NCBI RefSeq assembly: GCF_001434895.1
Contig: NZ_AZEE01000028.1
Span: 62,502-126,501, forward strand
Reading direction: 5' to 3'
Length of the DNA: 64,000 nucleotides
Origin: Secundilactobacillus odoratitofui DSM 19909 = JCM 15043
GTDB lineage: Bacteria; Bacillota; Bacilli; Lactobacillales; Lactobacillaceae
Every line of letters begins with the position of its first letter. The stretch's first letter is position 1. The notes below the pieces were generated by a model, which was not told the origin of the DNA, did no database searches, and was given only the letters and a program-made list of their open reading frames with translations. The translations under genes and the position numbers were made by a program. Positions 29,993-38,864 of the stretch are shown here, piece after piece.

Positions 29993-31417
29993 ATGGCAGA
30001 AGGAACAGGCGCACAAGGTGTCCCAGACATCGTTGCCAAAGATCAAGACTATGAATACGGGTTCCACGATGATATCAAGCCGGCCTATTCAACTGGCCGT
30101 GGCTTAACTGAAGCGACCGTCCGTGAAATTTCGGCTGCAAAAAAGGAACCACAATGGATGTTGGATTATCGGTTGAAGGCGTACGAAGCCTACAAGAAGA
30201 TGCCAATGCCAGATTACGGGCCAGATTTATCTGATCTAGATTTAAAAAACATGTTGTACTACCAAAAAATGACCGATAAAAAGTACCGTGATTGGGATGA
30301 CGTCCCTGACGATTTAAAGAAGACCTTTGATCGGTTGGGGGTCCCTGAAGCTGAACGAAACTATTTAGCTGGATCATCTGCACAATACGAGTCTGAAGTG
30401 GTTTACCACAACATGCGTAACGACTTTGAAAAACTCGGGATTATCTTTACAGATACCGATACTGCTTTACGGGAATATCCAGAGTTATTTAAGAAGTGGT
30501 TTGGTAAGTTAGTGAAGCCCACCGATAACAAGTTTGCGGCGTTAAACGCTGCAGTTTGGTCAGGTGGCTCGTTCATCTATGTGCCAAAGGGTGTGCAGAC
30601 TAAAACGCCAATTCAGTCATACTTCCGGTTGAACGCCGAAAACTCCGGTCAATTTGAACGGACATTGATCATTGTGGACGAAGGGGCGCGCGTGGACTAC
30701 GTTGAAGGATGTACGGCACCAAACTATTCATCGGATAGTTTGCACGCTGCGGTCGTCGAAGTTAACGTTGAAAAGGATGCCTATTGTCGTTACACCACCA
30801 TTCAAAACTGGTCGGATAACGTGTACAGTCTGGAAACGAAACGGGCTGCTGCCGAAGAAAACGCCACGATGGAATGGGTCGACGGCAACTTAGGGTCAAA
30901 AGTTACCATGAAGTACCCAAGTGTATACCTAAACGGTGAAAACGCCCGCGGCACGATGTTGTCAATTGCCGTTGCTTCAAACGGCATTCGGCAAGATTCT
31001 GGTGCCCGGATGATTCATAATGCACCGAATACGTCGAGCTCAATCGTATCGAAGTCAATTGCTAAAACCGGTGGTGCCACTGATTATCGTGGGACGGTTC
31101 GTTTTACCAAGAAATCGGATGGCTCAAAGGCTCACGTGGAATGTGACACGATCATTATGGACGATCAGTCATCATCAAACACGATTCCATACAACGAAAT
31201 CTATAACGGTAACGTTGCCATGGAACACGAAGCCAAGGTCTCAAAGATTTCAGAAGAACAGCTCTATTACCTCATGAGTCGTGGTATTTCAGAATCTAAG
31301 GCCACTGAAATGATCATCATGGGCTTCGTCGAACCATTCACAAAGCAATTACCAATGGAATATGCGGTTGAATTGAACCGGTTGATTAGTTTTGAGATGG
31401 AAGGGTCAATCGGTTAA
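29993..31417 (+). CDS. sufB: Fe-S scaffold protein SufB
   Basis: SufB is the cluster-assembly scaffold. The 474-residue protein has the SufB-type sequences [48 protein letters not shown] and the cysteine [16 protein letters not shown] near residue 385. ATG 29993 follows GAGGAAGGGG. It is the last gene of suf and is followed by the long hairpin repeat and then a bidirectional terminator. Confidence 0.97.
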   Translation: MAEGTGAQGVPDIVAKDQDYEYGFHDDIKPAYSTGRGLTEATVREISAAKKEPQWMLDYRLKAYEAYKKMPMPDYGPDLSDLDLKNMLYYQKMTDKKYRDWDDVPDDLKKTFDRLGVPEAERNYLAGSSAQYESEVVYHNMRNDFEKLGIIFTDTDTALREYPELFKKWFGKLVKPTDNKFAALNAAVWSGGSFIYVPKGVQTKTPIQSYFRLNAENSGQFERTLIIVDEGARVDYVEGCTAPNYSSDSLHAAVVEVNVEKDAYCRYTTIQNWSDNVYSLETKRAAAEENATMEWVDGNLGSKVTMKYPSVYLNGENARGTMLSIAVASNGIRQDSGARMIHNAPNTSSSIVSKSIAKTGGATDYRGTVRFTKKSDGSKAHVECDTIIMDDQSSSNTIPYNEIYNGNVAMEHEAKVSKISEEQLYYLMSRGISESKATEMIIMGFVEPFTKQLPMEYAVELNRLISFEMEGSIG

Positions 31418-31434
31418 GGTGTGCAAGGTGCGTA

Positions 31435-31531
31435 AAGAGGCGTTTAGAGACTGGAGCCTAAGGCGTCCTGCACATAAAGCCCGAACTTAGCTTTATGTGC
31501 GGGACGCCTTAGGTGCAAGTCTCTGCCTCTT
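31435..31531. repeat. Long hairpin repeat, copy 2
   Basis: The inner arms 31457-31480 and 31490-31513 pair over 24 bp with one G-U pair. The outer ends are AGAGACT on the left and TGCAAGTCTCT on the right; read on the minus strand they match copy 1 (2447-2547), including an AAGTTCGGG loop. The inner arm sequence is unrelated to copy 1, so the structure is kept while the stem is replaced. Confidence 0.8.
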
Positions 31532-31636
31532 GTAGCCCGATTAGACTAGATATAAGTGGAGTGCCATAAGGCCCGAAGGGTTACTTTTAGTGCGAGCCAT
31601 TGCTTTGTGTAGCCCGATAAGGCTAGATAAAAGTGG
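31531..31636 (+). repeat. 29-bp imperfect direct repeats with GCCCGA core
   Basis: 31531-31559 and 31608-31636 match at 26 of 29 positions and start TGTAGCCCGAT. Two further looser GCCCGA units lie at 31478 (inside the hairpin loop) and near 31569, so four GCCCGA cores are spaced along the sufB downstream region. No open frame runs through them. Confidence 0.6.
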
Positions 31637-31673
31637 CGCACACATAAAGCGTCAAACTTTAATAAAATCAATC

Positions 31674-31718
31674 AAAAAGGAGCCAATGCCTCAACGAGAG
31701 AGACATTGGCTCCTTTTC
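31674..31718. terminator. Bidirectional terminator between suf and the ABC importer
   Basis: AAAAAGGAGCCAATG pairs with CATTGGCTCCTTTT across a 15-nt loop, with A and T tracts on each side. Confidence 0.85.
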
Positions 31719-32498
31719 CTAAAATGACGGTAATTCACAAATCATCCGCCCCAACGTCGGCTCATAAATCAGCTTCAACGGCGTCTGATAAGTCTGCTGC
31801 AATCGTTCTTCCGTCAACAACTCATCTGGCGTGCCAGTTTCAAATGAACCATCTGGCGAGAATAAACCAACCATATGACCCAATTGAAAAGCATGGTTCG
31901 GATTATGCGTGGTATGGATCACGGCAAAGTGGTGCTGCGCTAAATCCTGAATGAGTGCCAGTACTTGTCGCTGTCGGCCAAAATCCAACGCAGCGGTGGG
32001 TTCATCTAAAATGACCAACTGAGGTTCTTGAACCAACGCTTTAGCAATTGTTACGAGCTGAAATTGGCCACCACTGAGTGTGTTCACTTGCCGGTTTGCA
32101 AGTTGCGTCAAGCCTAATTGTGCAAGCGCGTCTTCAACCCGCGCATATTCTTCCGCACCGGGAGCTTGCGCAAACGACATATACGGTGTTCGGCCAGTAA
32201 CGACGTAATCATTAACCGTTAAACTACCTGGATCAGGCACGTGCTGTGGGACGTAAGCGACCAACTGAGCAAGTTGTTTTACTGATTGCTTTGCTAAGGG
32301 CACGTTGTTCATACTGATGGTGCCACTGGTTGGCTTTAAAAGCCCCATCAGGCATTTTAACAGTGTTGATTTGCCAATCCCATTAGGGCCTAAGATCGTG
32401 AGTACTTGGCCAGCCTGGAGCTGGCAATTGATGTCTTGAAAAAGGACAGCTTGCTTAGGATAGTGATAGGCGAGGTGGGACACATCAAGTAAGCTCAT
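31719..32498 (-). CDS. ABC importer ATPase, FecE/BtuD type
   Basis: This 259-residue ATPase energises a FecCD-type importer. Walker A GPNGIGKST (residues 37-45), Q-loop near 85, signature LSGGQFQL near 143 and Walker B LVILDEPTAALDF near 160 are visible, as is the switch His in TTHNP. It overlaps the permease gene by 4 bp and belongs to the operon flavodoxin-permease-ATPase on minus. The nearest candidate binding protein is at 20705-21766. Substrate: iron chelate, corrinoid or molybdate; see findings. Confidence 0.92.
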   Translation of the reverse strand: MSLLDVSHLAYHYPKQAVLFQDINCQLQAGQVLTILGPNGIGKSTLLKCLMGLLKPTSGTISMNNVPLAKQSVKQLAQLVAYVPQHVPDPGSLTVNDYVVTGRTPYMSFAQAPGAEEYARVEDALAQLGLTQLANRQVNTLSGGQFQLVTIAKALVQEPQLVILDEPTAALDFGRQRQVLALIQDLAQHHFAVIHTTHNPNHAFQLGHMVGLFSPDGSFETGTPDELLTEERLQQTYQTPLKLIYEPTLGRMICELPSF

Positions 32499-33517
32499 CG
32501 CAGGGTCACCTTCCTTGTGGCTAGAATATAGATAAAGATTGGCGTCCCAATAAAGCCAGTTAGAATACTGAGCGGAATTTCACCAGCCGATAACGTACGA
32601 GCTAGTGTGTCCACAATCAACAAAAAGATGGCACCAATCAGACCAGAAAGCGGCAGTGAGTACCGGGTGTTGGGACCGACTAGCATTCGGGCCATGTGAG
32701 GCACCACGAGGCCAATCCAGCCAATCGTACCACTCAAGCACACTGAGGCAGCAGTTAAAACGGTCGCACAGAGCACGACGATGCGCCGTTCAGTTGTGAC
32801 GTTAATGCCCATACTTTGAGCGGCCGCGTCACCGAGACCAAGGACCGTTAATCGCCAGCGCATGATAAATAAGACCAGCGTGCCCAAAAGCAGCATGGGC
32901 AGTACGGACATGAAACTATTAACGGTAACTTTCGATAAACTCCCCAGTTGCCAATAGACGATGTTTTGCAGTTGTGAATCGGGATCCGCCATGTACTTTA
33001 AAAGGCCTAAAATGGCCTGCATGAGACCGCTGACAACGACACCTGCCAACACTAAGGTCAAGTTGGTTGAACGTCCCATCAGGCGCGGAATCAACACACT
33101 CAGCATGACCGCAGCCAGGCCGACGATGAACGCGAGTACCTGGGTACCAAAGCTATGTAATCCAAGCAAAATGGCAAGCGCAGCGCCAACTGCCGCGCCG
33201 TTGGAGACGCCCAGTAAGTCGGGTGACACGAGCGGATTTTGAAAAATACTTTGATAAGCCGTCCCAGAAATGGCAAGGGCGGCACCAATGCCAACGGCGG
33301 CCAACATTCGAGGTAACCGTAAACTAAAAATGATGTTGCTTTCAATTGGACTGACCAGTGGTTGACCAGTGAATTGCGCTAATATTGCATCATACAAATG
33401 AGACATCGGAATCTGATAATTACCAAAGCAAAGCGAAATAATGGCAAGTAAAATTAGCGTCATTAATGCAAACATGATGGTCCGAAATTGATGATGGGTG
33501 GTCGAAATAGCGCTCAC
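32495..33517 (-). CDS. ABC importer permease, FecCD family
   Basis: The 340-residue membrane protein has nine or ten helices and the FecCD/BtuC landmarks: SLRLPRMLAAVGIGAALAISG near residue 65-90, NPLVSPDLLGVSNGAAVGAALA near 105 and GTIGWIGLVVPHMARMLVG near 265 (the ATPase-coupling loop). One permease gene implies a homodimer. It overlaps the ATPase and flavodoxin genes by 4 bp each. The divergent neighbour is the moaEDA operon. Confidence 0.92.
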   Translation of the reverse strand: MSAISTTHHQFRTIMFALMTLILLAIISLCFGNYQIPMSHLYDAILAQFTGQPLVSPIESNIIFSLRLPRMLAAVGIGAALAISGTAYQSIFQNPLVSPDLLGVSNGAAVGAALAILLGLHSFGTQVLAFIVGLAAVMLSVLIPRLMGRSTNLTLVLAGVVVSGLMQAILGLLKYMADPDSQLQNIVYWQLGSLSKVTVNSFMSVLPMLLLGTLVLFIMRWRLTVLGLGDAAAQSMGINVTTERRIVVLCATVLTAASVCLSGTIGWIGLVVPHMARMLVGPNTRYSLPLSGLIGAIFLLIVDTLARTLSAGEIPLSILTGFIGTPIFIYILATRKVTLR

Positions 33518-33966
33518 CGCCTTTCTAAAATCGATTGAATTTGAGCCACAAATTGTCTGAGCCGTTGCTGATCAGTCTTGTCCATTCGTAAATCAATCAG
33601 TAATGGGGCTACTGCACGAGTCGCACCAGTTGACTGCAATCGCGCGTCAAATTTGGTGACGGCTAAACCAAAGTCGTCGCCGTACGCAATATCACCGGAA
33701 CCAGCTACCGCGTACGTGAGGTGCGTCAAATTGAGCTCACTTAACGCGTCGTACAGGTCCAAGCCCTCCTCAGGTAAATCACCTTCACCATAAGTATACG
33801 GAACGATCACGGCTAAGTCACACTGAAGTAAATCTTGTTCATTAAATTGTGACATTTCAACTTGAAGCGCATCAAAACCGCGAGCAACTAGCTCACTCGT
33901 GATAAATTCAGCAATCTCTTCATTATTCCCGGTCAGGGATGCGAAAATCACGCGTGCTGTGGTCAT
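33514..33966 (-). CDS. Flavodoxin
   Basis: Flavodoxin is a small FMN electron carrier. The 150-residue protein has the N-terminal phosphate-binding loop in ASLTGNNEEIAEF (residues 9-21) and the YGEGDLPEEG and GSGDIAYGDDF segments that flank the FMN ring. ATG 33966 follows AGAGGGG; the TTG at 33972 is less likely. It is the first gene of the operon with the ABC importer. A reducing role for imported ferric chelates, or for Fe-S enzymes such as MoaA, is possible. Confidence 0.88.
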   Translation of the reverse strand: MTTARVIFASLTGNNEEIAEFITSELVARGFDALQVEMSQFNEQDLLQCDLAVIVPYTYGEGDLPEEGLDLYDALSELNLTHLTYAVAGSGDIAYGDDFGLAVTKFDARLQSTGATRAVAPLLIDLRMDKTDQQRLRQFVAQIQSILERR

Positions 33967-34019
33967 TCTCAACCCCTCTTTCTTAAGTCCAGTATATCAT
34001 TTTCGATTTTGACAATTAT

Positions 34020-34033
34020 TAGGGATTTGACTA
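34020..34033 (+). promoter_or_regulatory. Candidate NreC-type operator before moaE
   Basis: TAGGG-ATTT-GACTA lies inside TTAG-N8-CTAA, a perfect outer dyad. The 19-bp context (34017-34035) resembles the narG and sufC sites. It ends two bases before the -35 box of the moa operon. Confidence 0.5.
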
Positions 34034-34034
34034 A

Positions 34035-34063
34035 TTCAATCAGGAATATTCTTTTGAAATAAT
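34035..34063 (+). promoter_or_regulatory. Promoter of moaEDA-narK
   Basis: TTCAAT (34035-34040) and AATAAT (34058-34063) are 17 bp apart. The match to consensus is modest, consistent with an activated promoter. Confidence 0.5.
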
Positions 34064-34102
34064 AAGAGTTGTAATTAAGTTTAGGAAAAACGGGTGGTCA
34101 AT

Positions 34103-34504
34103 ATGTATTACCTCAACATCGGCGATTCACCAATTAATGTGGATGCGCTGTACCAAAAACTAAAGGATCCACAATACGGTGGCATCGTGACCTTTGTGGG
34201 AACGGTGCGACAGTGGACGGGTGACATTGAAACCAAATACATTGATTATTCTGCTTATCATCCGATGGCCGAAAAGCAACTTGAGAAATTAGCTGCGCCA
34301 ATCGAAGCGAAGGGTGCACGAGTAGTCATCGCCCATCGAACCGGCCATTTGGAATTGACCGATGAGGCTGTTTTTGTCGGTGTGGCAGCTGCTCATCGTG
34401 GCGATGCATTTCGTTGGTGTGAGTATTTAATTGATACCCTGAAACAAGAAGTACCAATTTGGAAAAAAGAAACGGATACCGACGCTGTGAGATGGGGGGA
34501 TTAG
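34103..34504 (+). CDS. moaE: Molybdopterin synthase catalytic subunit MoaE
   Basis: MoaE converts cyclic pyranopterin monophosphate to molybdopterin using sulfur from MoaD. The 133-residue protein shows the family sequence GGIVTFVGTVRQ, HRTGHLELTDEAVFV (near 75-89), AAHRGDAF and the active-site lysine region PIWKKE near the C-terminus. ATG 34103 follows GGTGG; a GTG at 34094 is also in frame. It is the first gene of moaE-moaD-moaA-narK. Confidence 0.93.
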   Translation: MYYLNIGDSPINVDALYQKLKDPQYGGIVTFVGTVRQWTGDIETKYIDYSAYHPMAEKQLEKLAAPIEAKGARVVIAHRTGHLELTDEAVFVGVAAAHRGDAFRWCEYLIDTLKQEVPIWKKETDTDAVRWGD

Positions 34505-34506
34505 TG

Positions 34507-34752
34507 ATGCAGATTCAAGTGAAATTGTTTGCAATGTTACAAGAAGCGCTGGGTGAGACCGTGACTGTTGAAGTGCCTGCCACGCCGAGTGCCGAGGAAA
34601 TTAAGGGTGCGGTGAGTCAAATTGCACCAAATTTAAAGCAAATGATTCAGACATCGCGGTTAGCGGTCAACCAAGAATTTACCACCAATGCACCAATTCA
34701 GCTGCAGTCAACTGATGAAGTTGCGTTGATTCCACCAGTGAGTGGCGGTTAG
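34507..34752 (+). CDS. moaD: Molybdopterin synthase sulfur-carrier subunit MoaD
   Basis: MoaD is the ubiquitin-like sulfur carrier of molybdopterin synthase. The 81-residue protein ends in VSGG; this C-terminal Gly-Gly is the site that MoeB (1286-2317) adenylylates. The family's VALIPPVSGG end is complete. ATG 34507 lies 2 bp after the moaE stop. Confidence 0.94.
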   Translation: MQIQVKLFAMLQEALGETVTVEVPATPSAEEIKGAVSQIAPNLKQMIQTSRLAVNQEFTTNAPIQLQSTDEVALIPPVSGG

Positions 34753-34763
34753 GAGGAGCTAGA

Positions 34764-35762
34764 ATGGAAAAACTATACGATAAGTACGATCGACTCCACG
34801 ATTACGTCCGATTATCAATCACGGACCGCTGTAATTTACGGTGTGTGTACTGCATGCCCAAGGAAGGGTTACCGTTCTTTCCAACAGATCGAGTGCTCTC
34901 CCAAGACGAAATCGTGCAAATGATTCAAAACTTCGCTGATATGGGCGTTTCCAAGGTTCGAATTACGGGCGGTGAACCATTGCTGCGAACGGACGTCGTT
35001 GAAATTGTCCGTCGAATTAAGGCCATCGATGGCATTAATGATGTTTCAATTACGACTAACGGTTTGTTTCTTGCTAAGAAAGCAGCTGCCCTAAAAGAGG
35101 CCGGCCTCGACCGGTTAAACATCAGTTTGGACACCTTCAAAGCTGATCGTTACAAAGAGATTACGCGTGGTGGCAATATCAACCAAGTCCTTGAGGGCAT
35201 CGACACAGCCAGCAAGTTACATTTTAAGAAAATCAAACTCAATATCGTCTTGATTCGTGGCCAAAATGAAGATGAAGTTTTAGACTTTTTGCACTATACT
35301 AAAGACCATGATATCAATGTTCGCTTCATTGAATTTATGCCGATTGGGAACCCACTAAAAACCTGGCAAAAGGAGTATGTTGGGTTAAAGAATGTGTTTG
35401 AAACGGCGGATGAAGCTGGCCTGGCTTATCACCCAATTGAGTTGAAGGGGAATGGGCCATCTGATAACTATCAAATTGAGGGGTATCAGGGCAGTTTTGG
35501 GTTGATTCACCCAATCAGTTCCAAGTTCTGTGAAAATTGTAACCGCCTTCGAATTACGGCGGATGGTTACGTTAAAGCCTGCTTATACTGGAATGAAGAA
35601 ATTGATATTCGTAAGGCGATTCCAGACAAAGCGGCCTTCCGTGAACTGATTCAAAAGGCACTGGACAACAAGCCTTTGAATCACGAAATGGCGATGGCTG
35701 AAACTGATCGGATTATTGATAAGGCGCCAACTTGGCGTCATATGAGTCAAATAGGAGGGTAA
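34764..35762 (+). CDS. moaA: GTP 3',8-cyclase MoaA (radical SAM)
   Basis: MoaA makes 3',8-cyclo-GTP, the first step of molybdopterin synthesis. The 332-residue protein has the radical-SAM cysteines CNLRCVYC (Cys23, Cys27, Cys30), the GGEP motif (ITGGEPLLR near 70), and the second-cluster cysteines starting at FCENCNRLRITADGYVKAC near the C-terminus. It ends in Gly-Gly, as active MoaA proteins do. ATG 34764 follows AGGAGGAG. MoaC, the partner that finishes the step, is not in the window. Confidence 0.96.
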   Translation: MEKLYDKYDRLHDYVRLSITDRCNLRCVYCMPKEGLPFFPTDRVLSQDEIVQMIQNFADMGVSKVRITGGEPLLRTDVVEIVRRIKAIDGINDVSITTNGLFLAKKAAALKEAGLDRLNISLDTFKADRYKEITRGGNINQVLEGIDTASKLHFKKIKLNIVLIRGQNEDEVLDFLHYTKDHDINVRFIEFMPIGNPLKTWQKEYVGLKNVFETADEAGLAYHPIELKGNGPSDNYQIEGYQGSFGLIHPISSKFCENCNRLRITADGYVKACLYWNEEIDIRKAIPDKAAFRELIQKALDNKPLNHEMAMAETDRIIDKAPTWRHMSQIGG

Positions 35763-35766
35763 TATT

Positions 35767-36960
35767 ATGGCAACGCAAGAAGATGTGGCACATGGTAGTC
35801 GGTATAACGCATACATGGCGTTAATTCTATCAACGATTGCAATGATTGTTTGTTTTATGTCTTGGTCTAACTTCGCACCACTGGCTGCGCAGGTAGCAAA
35901 AATGTTTGGTCTATCAGTTGGCCAAAAGACCTTATTGTTAGCAACGCCAGTTTTACTGGGGTCGATCATGCGGATTCCAGTCGGGATTTTAAGTGACAAA
36001 TATGGTGGCAAGAAAGTATACATTATTTTAATGATTTTCATTTTAATTCCACTGTTCATGATCACTAAGGTCCACACTTTTGGTATGTTATTGTTCGCAG
36101 CCTTACTCGTTGGGATGGCTGGGACTTCATTCGCGGTCGGGGTTTCCTATGCGTCGGTTTGGTTTCCAAAGGAAAAGCAAGGCTTTGCGTTAGGAATCGT
36201 TGCCATGGGTAACATGGGTAACGCCGTTGCAGCGTTGACTTTACCAAGAATCTCAGCGTCAAAGGGCTTTACGAACGTGTACTATTTCTTGATGATTATT
36301 ACGGTAATCATTATGGTTTTATTCGCAATTTTCTGTAAGGAAATGCCAACGGATAAGACCAAGTCAGTAGCCGGTGCTTTGTCAGTCGCTAAGGAAAGCA
36401 ATACTTGGTATCTTTCATTATTTTACTTCTTAACGTTCGGACTGTTCGTGTCATTCACGAACCTGACGCCAATGTTTCTCGGGGACATCTTTGGTATCAA
36501 CGCTGTTACGGCTGGGTTGTACGCCGCACTCTTTGCCTTCTTATGTACAATTGTTCGGCCCATCGGTGGCTCTGCCGCTGACAAATTCCGACCAATGTCG
36601 ATGTTACAGTGGATCTTCATCATTATTGCAGCGTTCTCGTTAGTCATCATGTTCTCATTCAAGTCACAACCACTATTTATCTTAGGCATTGTCGGGACCG
36701 GCTTGGCTGCTGGTTGGGGCAACGGGGTCATCTTCAAGATGGTGCCCGAAGTTTCTAAGGGTAACACTGGTGCCGTAACTGGTTTCGTTGGGGCCGTTGG
36801 TGGTCTTGGTGGCTTCTTCCCACCATTAGTTGTGGGTTGGATCAAAGGCTGGACCGGCAGTTATCAATGGGGCATTGCCTTACTGGTCTTGACCGCCTTA
36901 GTTTGCTGGTACATGCTTCGGCGTCGCTTCATTAAAGGTGACGTACACATCGTTAAATAA
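35767..36960 (+). CDS. narK: NarK-family nitrate/nitrite MFS transporter
   Basis: NarK proteins bring nitrate in and let nitrite out for respiration. The 397-residue protein has twelve membrane segments. Typical NarK glycine-rich signatures appear: GTSFAVGVSYASVWFPKEKQGFALGI near residue 120 and AAGWGNGVIFKMVPE near 315, with the substrate-binding arginine candidate in GSIMRIPVGILSDKYGG near 65. It lies 4 bp after moaA, so it is co-transcribed with the cofactor genes rather than with narGHJI. Confidence 0.93.
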   Translation: MATQEDVAHGSRYNAYMALILSTIAMIVCFMSWSNFAPLAAQVAKMFGLSVGQKTLLLATPVLLGSIMRIPVGILSDKYGGKKVYIILMIFILIPLFMITKVHTFGMLLFAALLVGMAGTSFAVGVSYASVWFPKEKQGFALGIVAMGNMGNAVAALTLPRISASKGFTNVYYFLMIITVIIMVLFAIFCKEMPTDKTKSVAGALSVAKESNTWYLSLFYFLTFGLFVSFTNLTPMFLGDIFGINAVTAGLYAALFAFLCTIVRPIGGSAADKFRPMSMLQWIFIIIAAFSLVIMFSFKSQPLFILGIVGTGLAAGWGNGVIFKMVPEVSKGNTGAVTGFVGAVGGLGGFFPPLVVGWIKGWTGSYQWGIALLVLTALVCWYMLRRRFIKGDVHIVK

Positions 36961-36989
36961 ATCGCAATTATATCGTGGAGGGTTTAGCT

Positions 36990-37289
36990 ATGAAGGTTTT
37001 ATCACCGGATACAACGGTTTCGGAAGGTCCAGATCGACTGTTATCGCAGCATCATTTATCAATAGTTCGACTTGTGTTGCCAAAGGGTGATACAATTAAG
37101 AGGCACAGGTCATTGATGACAGTGACTGTGGTCGCCATCAAAGGTTCCATTCAATTTCACACTGATGACGAAGAGACCACTTTGGTACCTGGGAAAGCCG
37201 TTGTCATGGCACCAGGTGAATTTCATTGGCTTGAAGCACCCGATGAAGCCGGTGAAGTCATGGTGGTTCACGGCGTCTTAGCACAATAA
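36990..37289 (+). CDS. Small cupin-domain protein
   Basis: The 99-residue protein folds as a single cupin: the first motif has KGDTIKRHRSLMTVTVVAIKG and the second GKAVVMAPGEFHWLEAP. A metal is likely, with His and Glu as ligands; the function is unknown. ATG 36990 follows GTGGAGGG. It lies 29 bp after narK and 37 bp before the SufT-like gene, and may be co-transcribed. Such cupins sometimes sense or detoxify small molecules; nitrite handling is only a guess. Confidence 0.72.
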   Translation: MKVLSPDTTVSEGPDRLLSQHHLSIVRLVLPKGDTIKRHRSLMTVTVVAIKGSIQFHTDDEETTLVPGKAVVMAPGEFHWLEAPDEAGEVMVVHGVLAQ

Positions 37290-37326
37290 ACCGCAATCAC
37301 TGCGTTATAAATAGGAGGTTCTTGAT

Positions 37327-37659
37327 ATGTCAGAAGAAGTTGGCGAAAAGTTCTCGCCCGTTGAAAACAAAGTTATGACTGCCCTAGAAGACGTGATCGA
37401 TCCGGAACTCGGCATCGATATGGTTAACCTAGGCTTAATCTACGATATTAATGTGGACGAAAAGGGTCAATGTGTAGTGACGATGACCTTGACCACCATG
37501 GGTTGCCCATTGGGTAACTTGTTGGCGGATTCAATCAATAGTGCTGTACTTTCCGTTGAAGGTGTCACTGCCTGTGACATCAACTTGGTTTGGGAGCCAG
37601 CATGGGATATTAACCGTATGAGTCGGTTTGCTAAGGTGGCCCTTGGCATTCACGGCTAG
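37327..37659 (+). CDS. SufT/MIP18-family (DUF59) Fe-S assembly factor
   Basis: The 110-residue protein matches the DUF59/PaaD family (DPELGIDMVNLGLIYDI, then TTMGCPLGNLLADSI with the conserved cysteine, and WEPAWDINRMS). Family members mature Fe-S proteins. It lies between narK and an Rgg-type regulator, 6 kb from suf, so it probably helps to make the many clusters of NarGH and MoaA. ATG 37327 follows AGGAGG. Confidence 0.88.
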   Translation: MSEEVGEKFSPVENKVMTALEDVIDPELGIDMVNLGLIYDINVDEKGQCVVTMTLTTMGCPLGNLLADSINSAVLSVEGVTACDINLVWEPAWDINRMSRFAKVALGIHG

Positions 37660-37682
37660 TCAAGCTAGATAGGATTGATAGT

Positions 37683-38591
37683 ATGAATATCGGCAAATTT
37701 GTTGAGCGGCGCAAAGCTTTGCGCATCTCACAGGTCAAGATGTGTGAAGGCATCTGTACCCAATCAACGTTGAGTAAGTTTGAGAGTGGCGGTCACATTC
37801 CATCACTCGTGATTTTAACTAAACTTTGCGCACGGATCGGTCTCACCATTGATGACTTAAATGAATCGGATACAATCACCGCTAACCAACTCCAGGCTCA
37901 ATTAGACGACCTAGAGCAAGAATTAGTGATGGAAAATTATCAGGGCGTATTAGCTGGCCTCTCACAAATTGACGAACAGCAGCTTGACTCAATCCTGTTA
38001 AAGATGCAGTTCTACTATTTGCGCGGTTTACTAGGCGCACTGATCAATCAGCCACCAGAAGAAGTTTTGTATGATTTTTCGCAAATTTTAAATGATTTGG
38101 ACGAGAGTCATGAAACGATTTTTACCCAACTCGTTTACGTCGGCTCTGGTGTGATGTATAACCGGATGCAGCAGGCCGACCGCGCCAACTTCTACTTTAA
38201 GAAGGTCCATGCCTTTATAAAGAACGTGATGAAGGATGAAAAACTGTACTTCAGACGTGTGGGTGACAATTACTTACGGTTATTGACAATGGTGTTCTTT
38301 ACCGCTAGCTACTACAACGGTGTTGGTAAGCTGAAACAAAGCAAGCAGTTGGTGGCGACGGGTGTTGAGATTTGTGCCCAACACCACGTCACCTACTTCT
38401 TGCCGCGATTGAAGTTTTTAGCCGCTAAGAACGCGATTGAAGAGGGACAAGAAAAGGCTGTCGTGGATCGTTTGATCAATGAAGTGCTGGCCTTTGCCCG
38501 AATTAATGAGAATCAAGTCATTGAAGTGAAGGCGGCAGCGCTGACCACCCGTTATGCAAAGGGCGAGTCTTTGGTCGATTTGACGCCTTAG
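37683..38591 (+). CDS. Rgg/GadR/MutR-family transcriptional regulator
   Basis: The 302-residue protein has an N-terminal HTH_3 domain (RISQVKMCEGICTQSTLSKFESG, residues about 15-38) and a helical C-terminal half as in Rgg-type regulators, which often bind short peptides. No small peptide gene was recognised next to it. It lies 23 bp after the SufT-like gene and may be read from the same operon. Whether it controls the upstream genes is unknown. Confidence 0.85.
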   Translation: MNIGKFVERRKALRISQVKMCEGICTQSTLSKFESGGHIPSLVILTKLCARIGLTIDDLNESDTITANQLQAQLDDLEQELVMENYQGVLAGLSQIDEQQLDSILLKMQFYYLRGLLGALINQPPEEVLYDFSQILNDLDESHETIFTQLVYVGSGVMYNRMQQADRANFYFKKVHAFIKNVMKDEKLYFRRVGDNYLRLLTMVFFTASYYNGVGKLKQSKQLVATGVEICAQHHVTYFLPRLKFLAAKNAIEEGQEKAVVDRLINEVLAFARINENQVIEVKAAALTTRYAKGESLVDLTP

Positions 38592-38635
38592 TGCCCAACG
38601 CAATACTGATGTGTTGAAAATTAATAACATCTGTG

Positions 38636-38675
38636 AATAGGATGATTGCCGATAGTGGCAGTTGTCCTATTTTTC
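38636..38675 (+). terminator. Rho-independent terminator
   Basis: AATAGGATGATTGCC pairs with GGCAGTTGTCCTATT (with G-U pairs) and a short T tract follows. It ends the moa-nar support operon after the Rgg gene. Confidence 0.75.
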
Positions 38676-38864
38676 ATATCGTGAAAACTGATGTTAGCAG
38701 TGATTTACAAGATGCTTGTCAGACTATCTACGTTTCTAGATAACTTAGAAAAACGGTTTCATAAAAGTATAGGGTGGATTGGTAGATTATGGTATGATGA
38801 ATTTGTAATAATAAAGTTATCTTTGGATAGGTATTTTACTTTTGGACCATGGGGAGGTCTCAGG

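Noticed and set aside
31435-31636. CRISPR array
   Set aside because: The GCCCGA repeats are few, diverged and irregularly spaced, and no cas genes are in the window.
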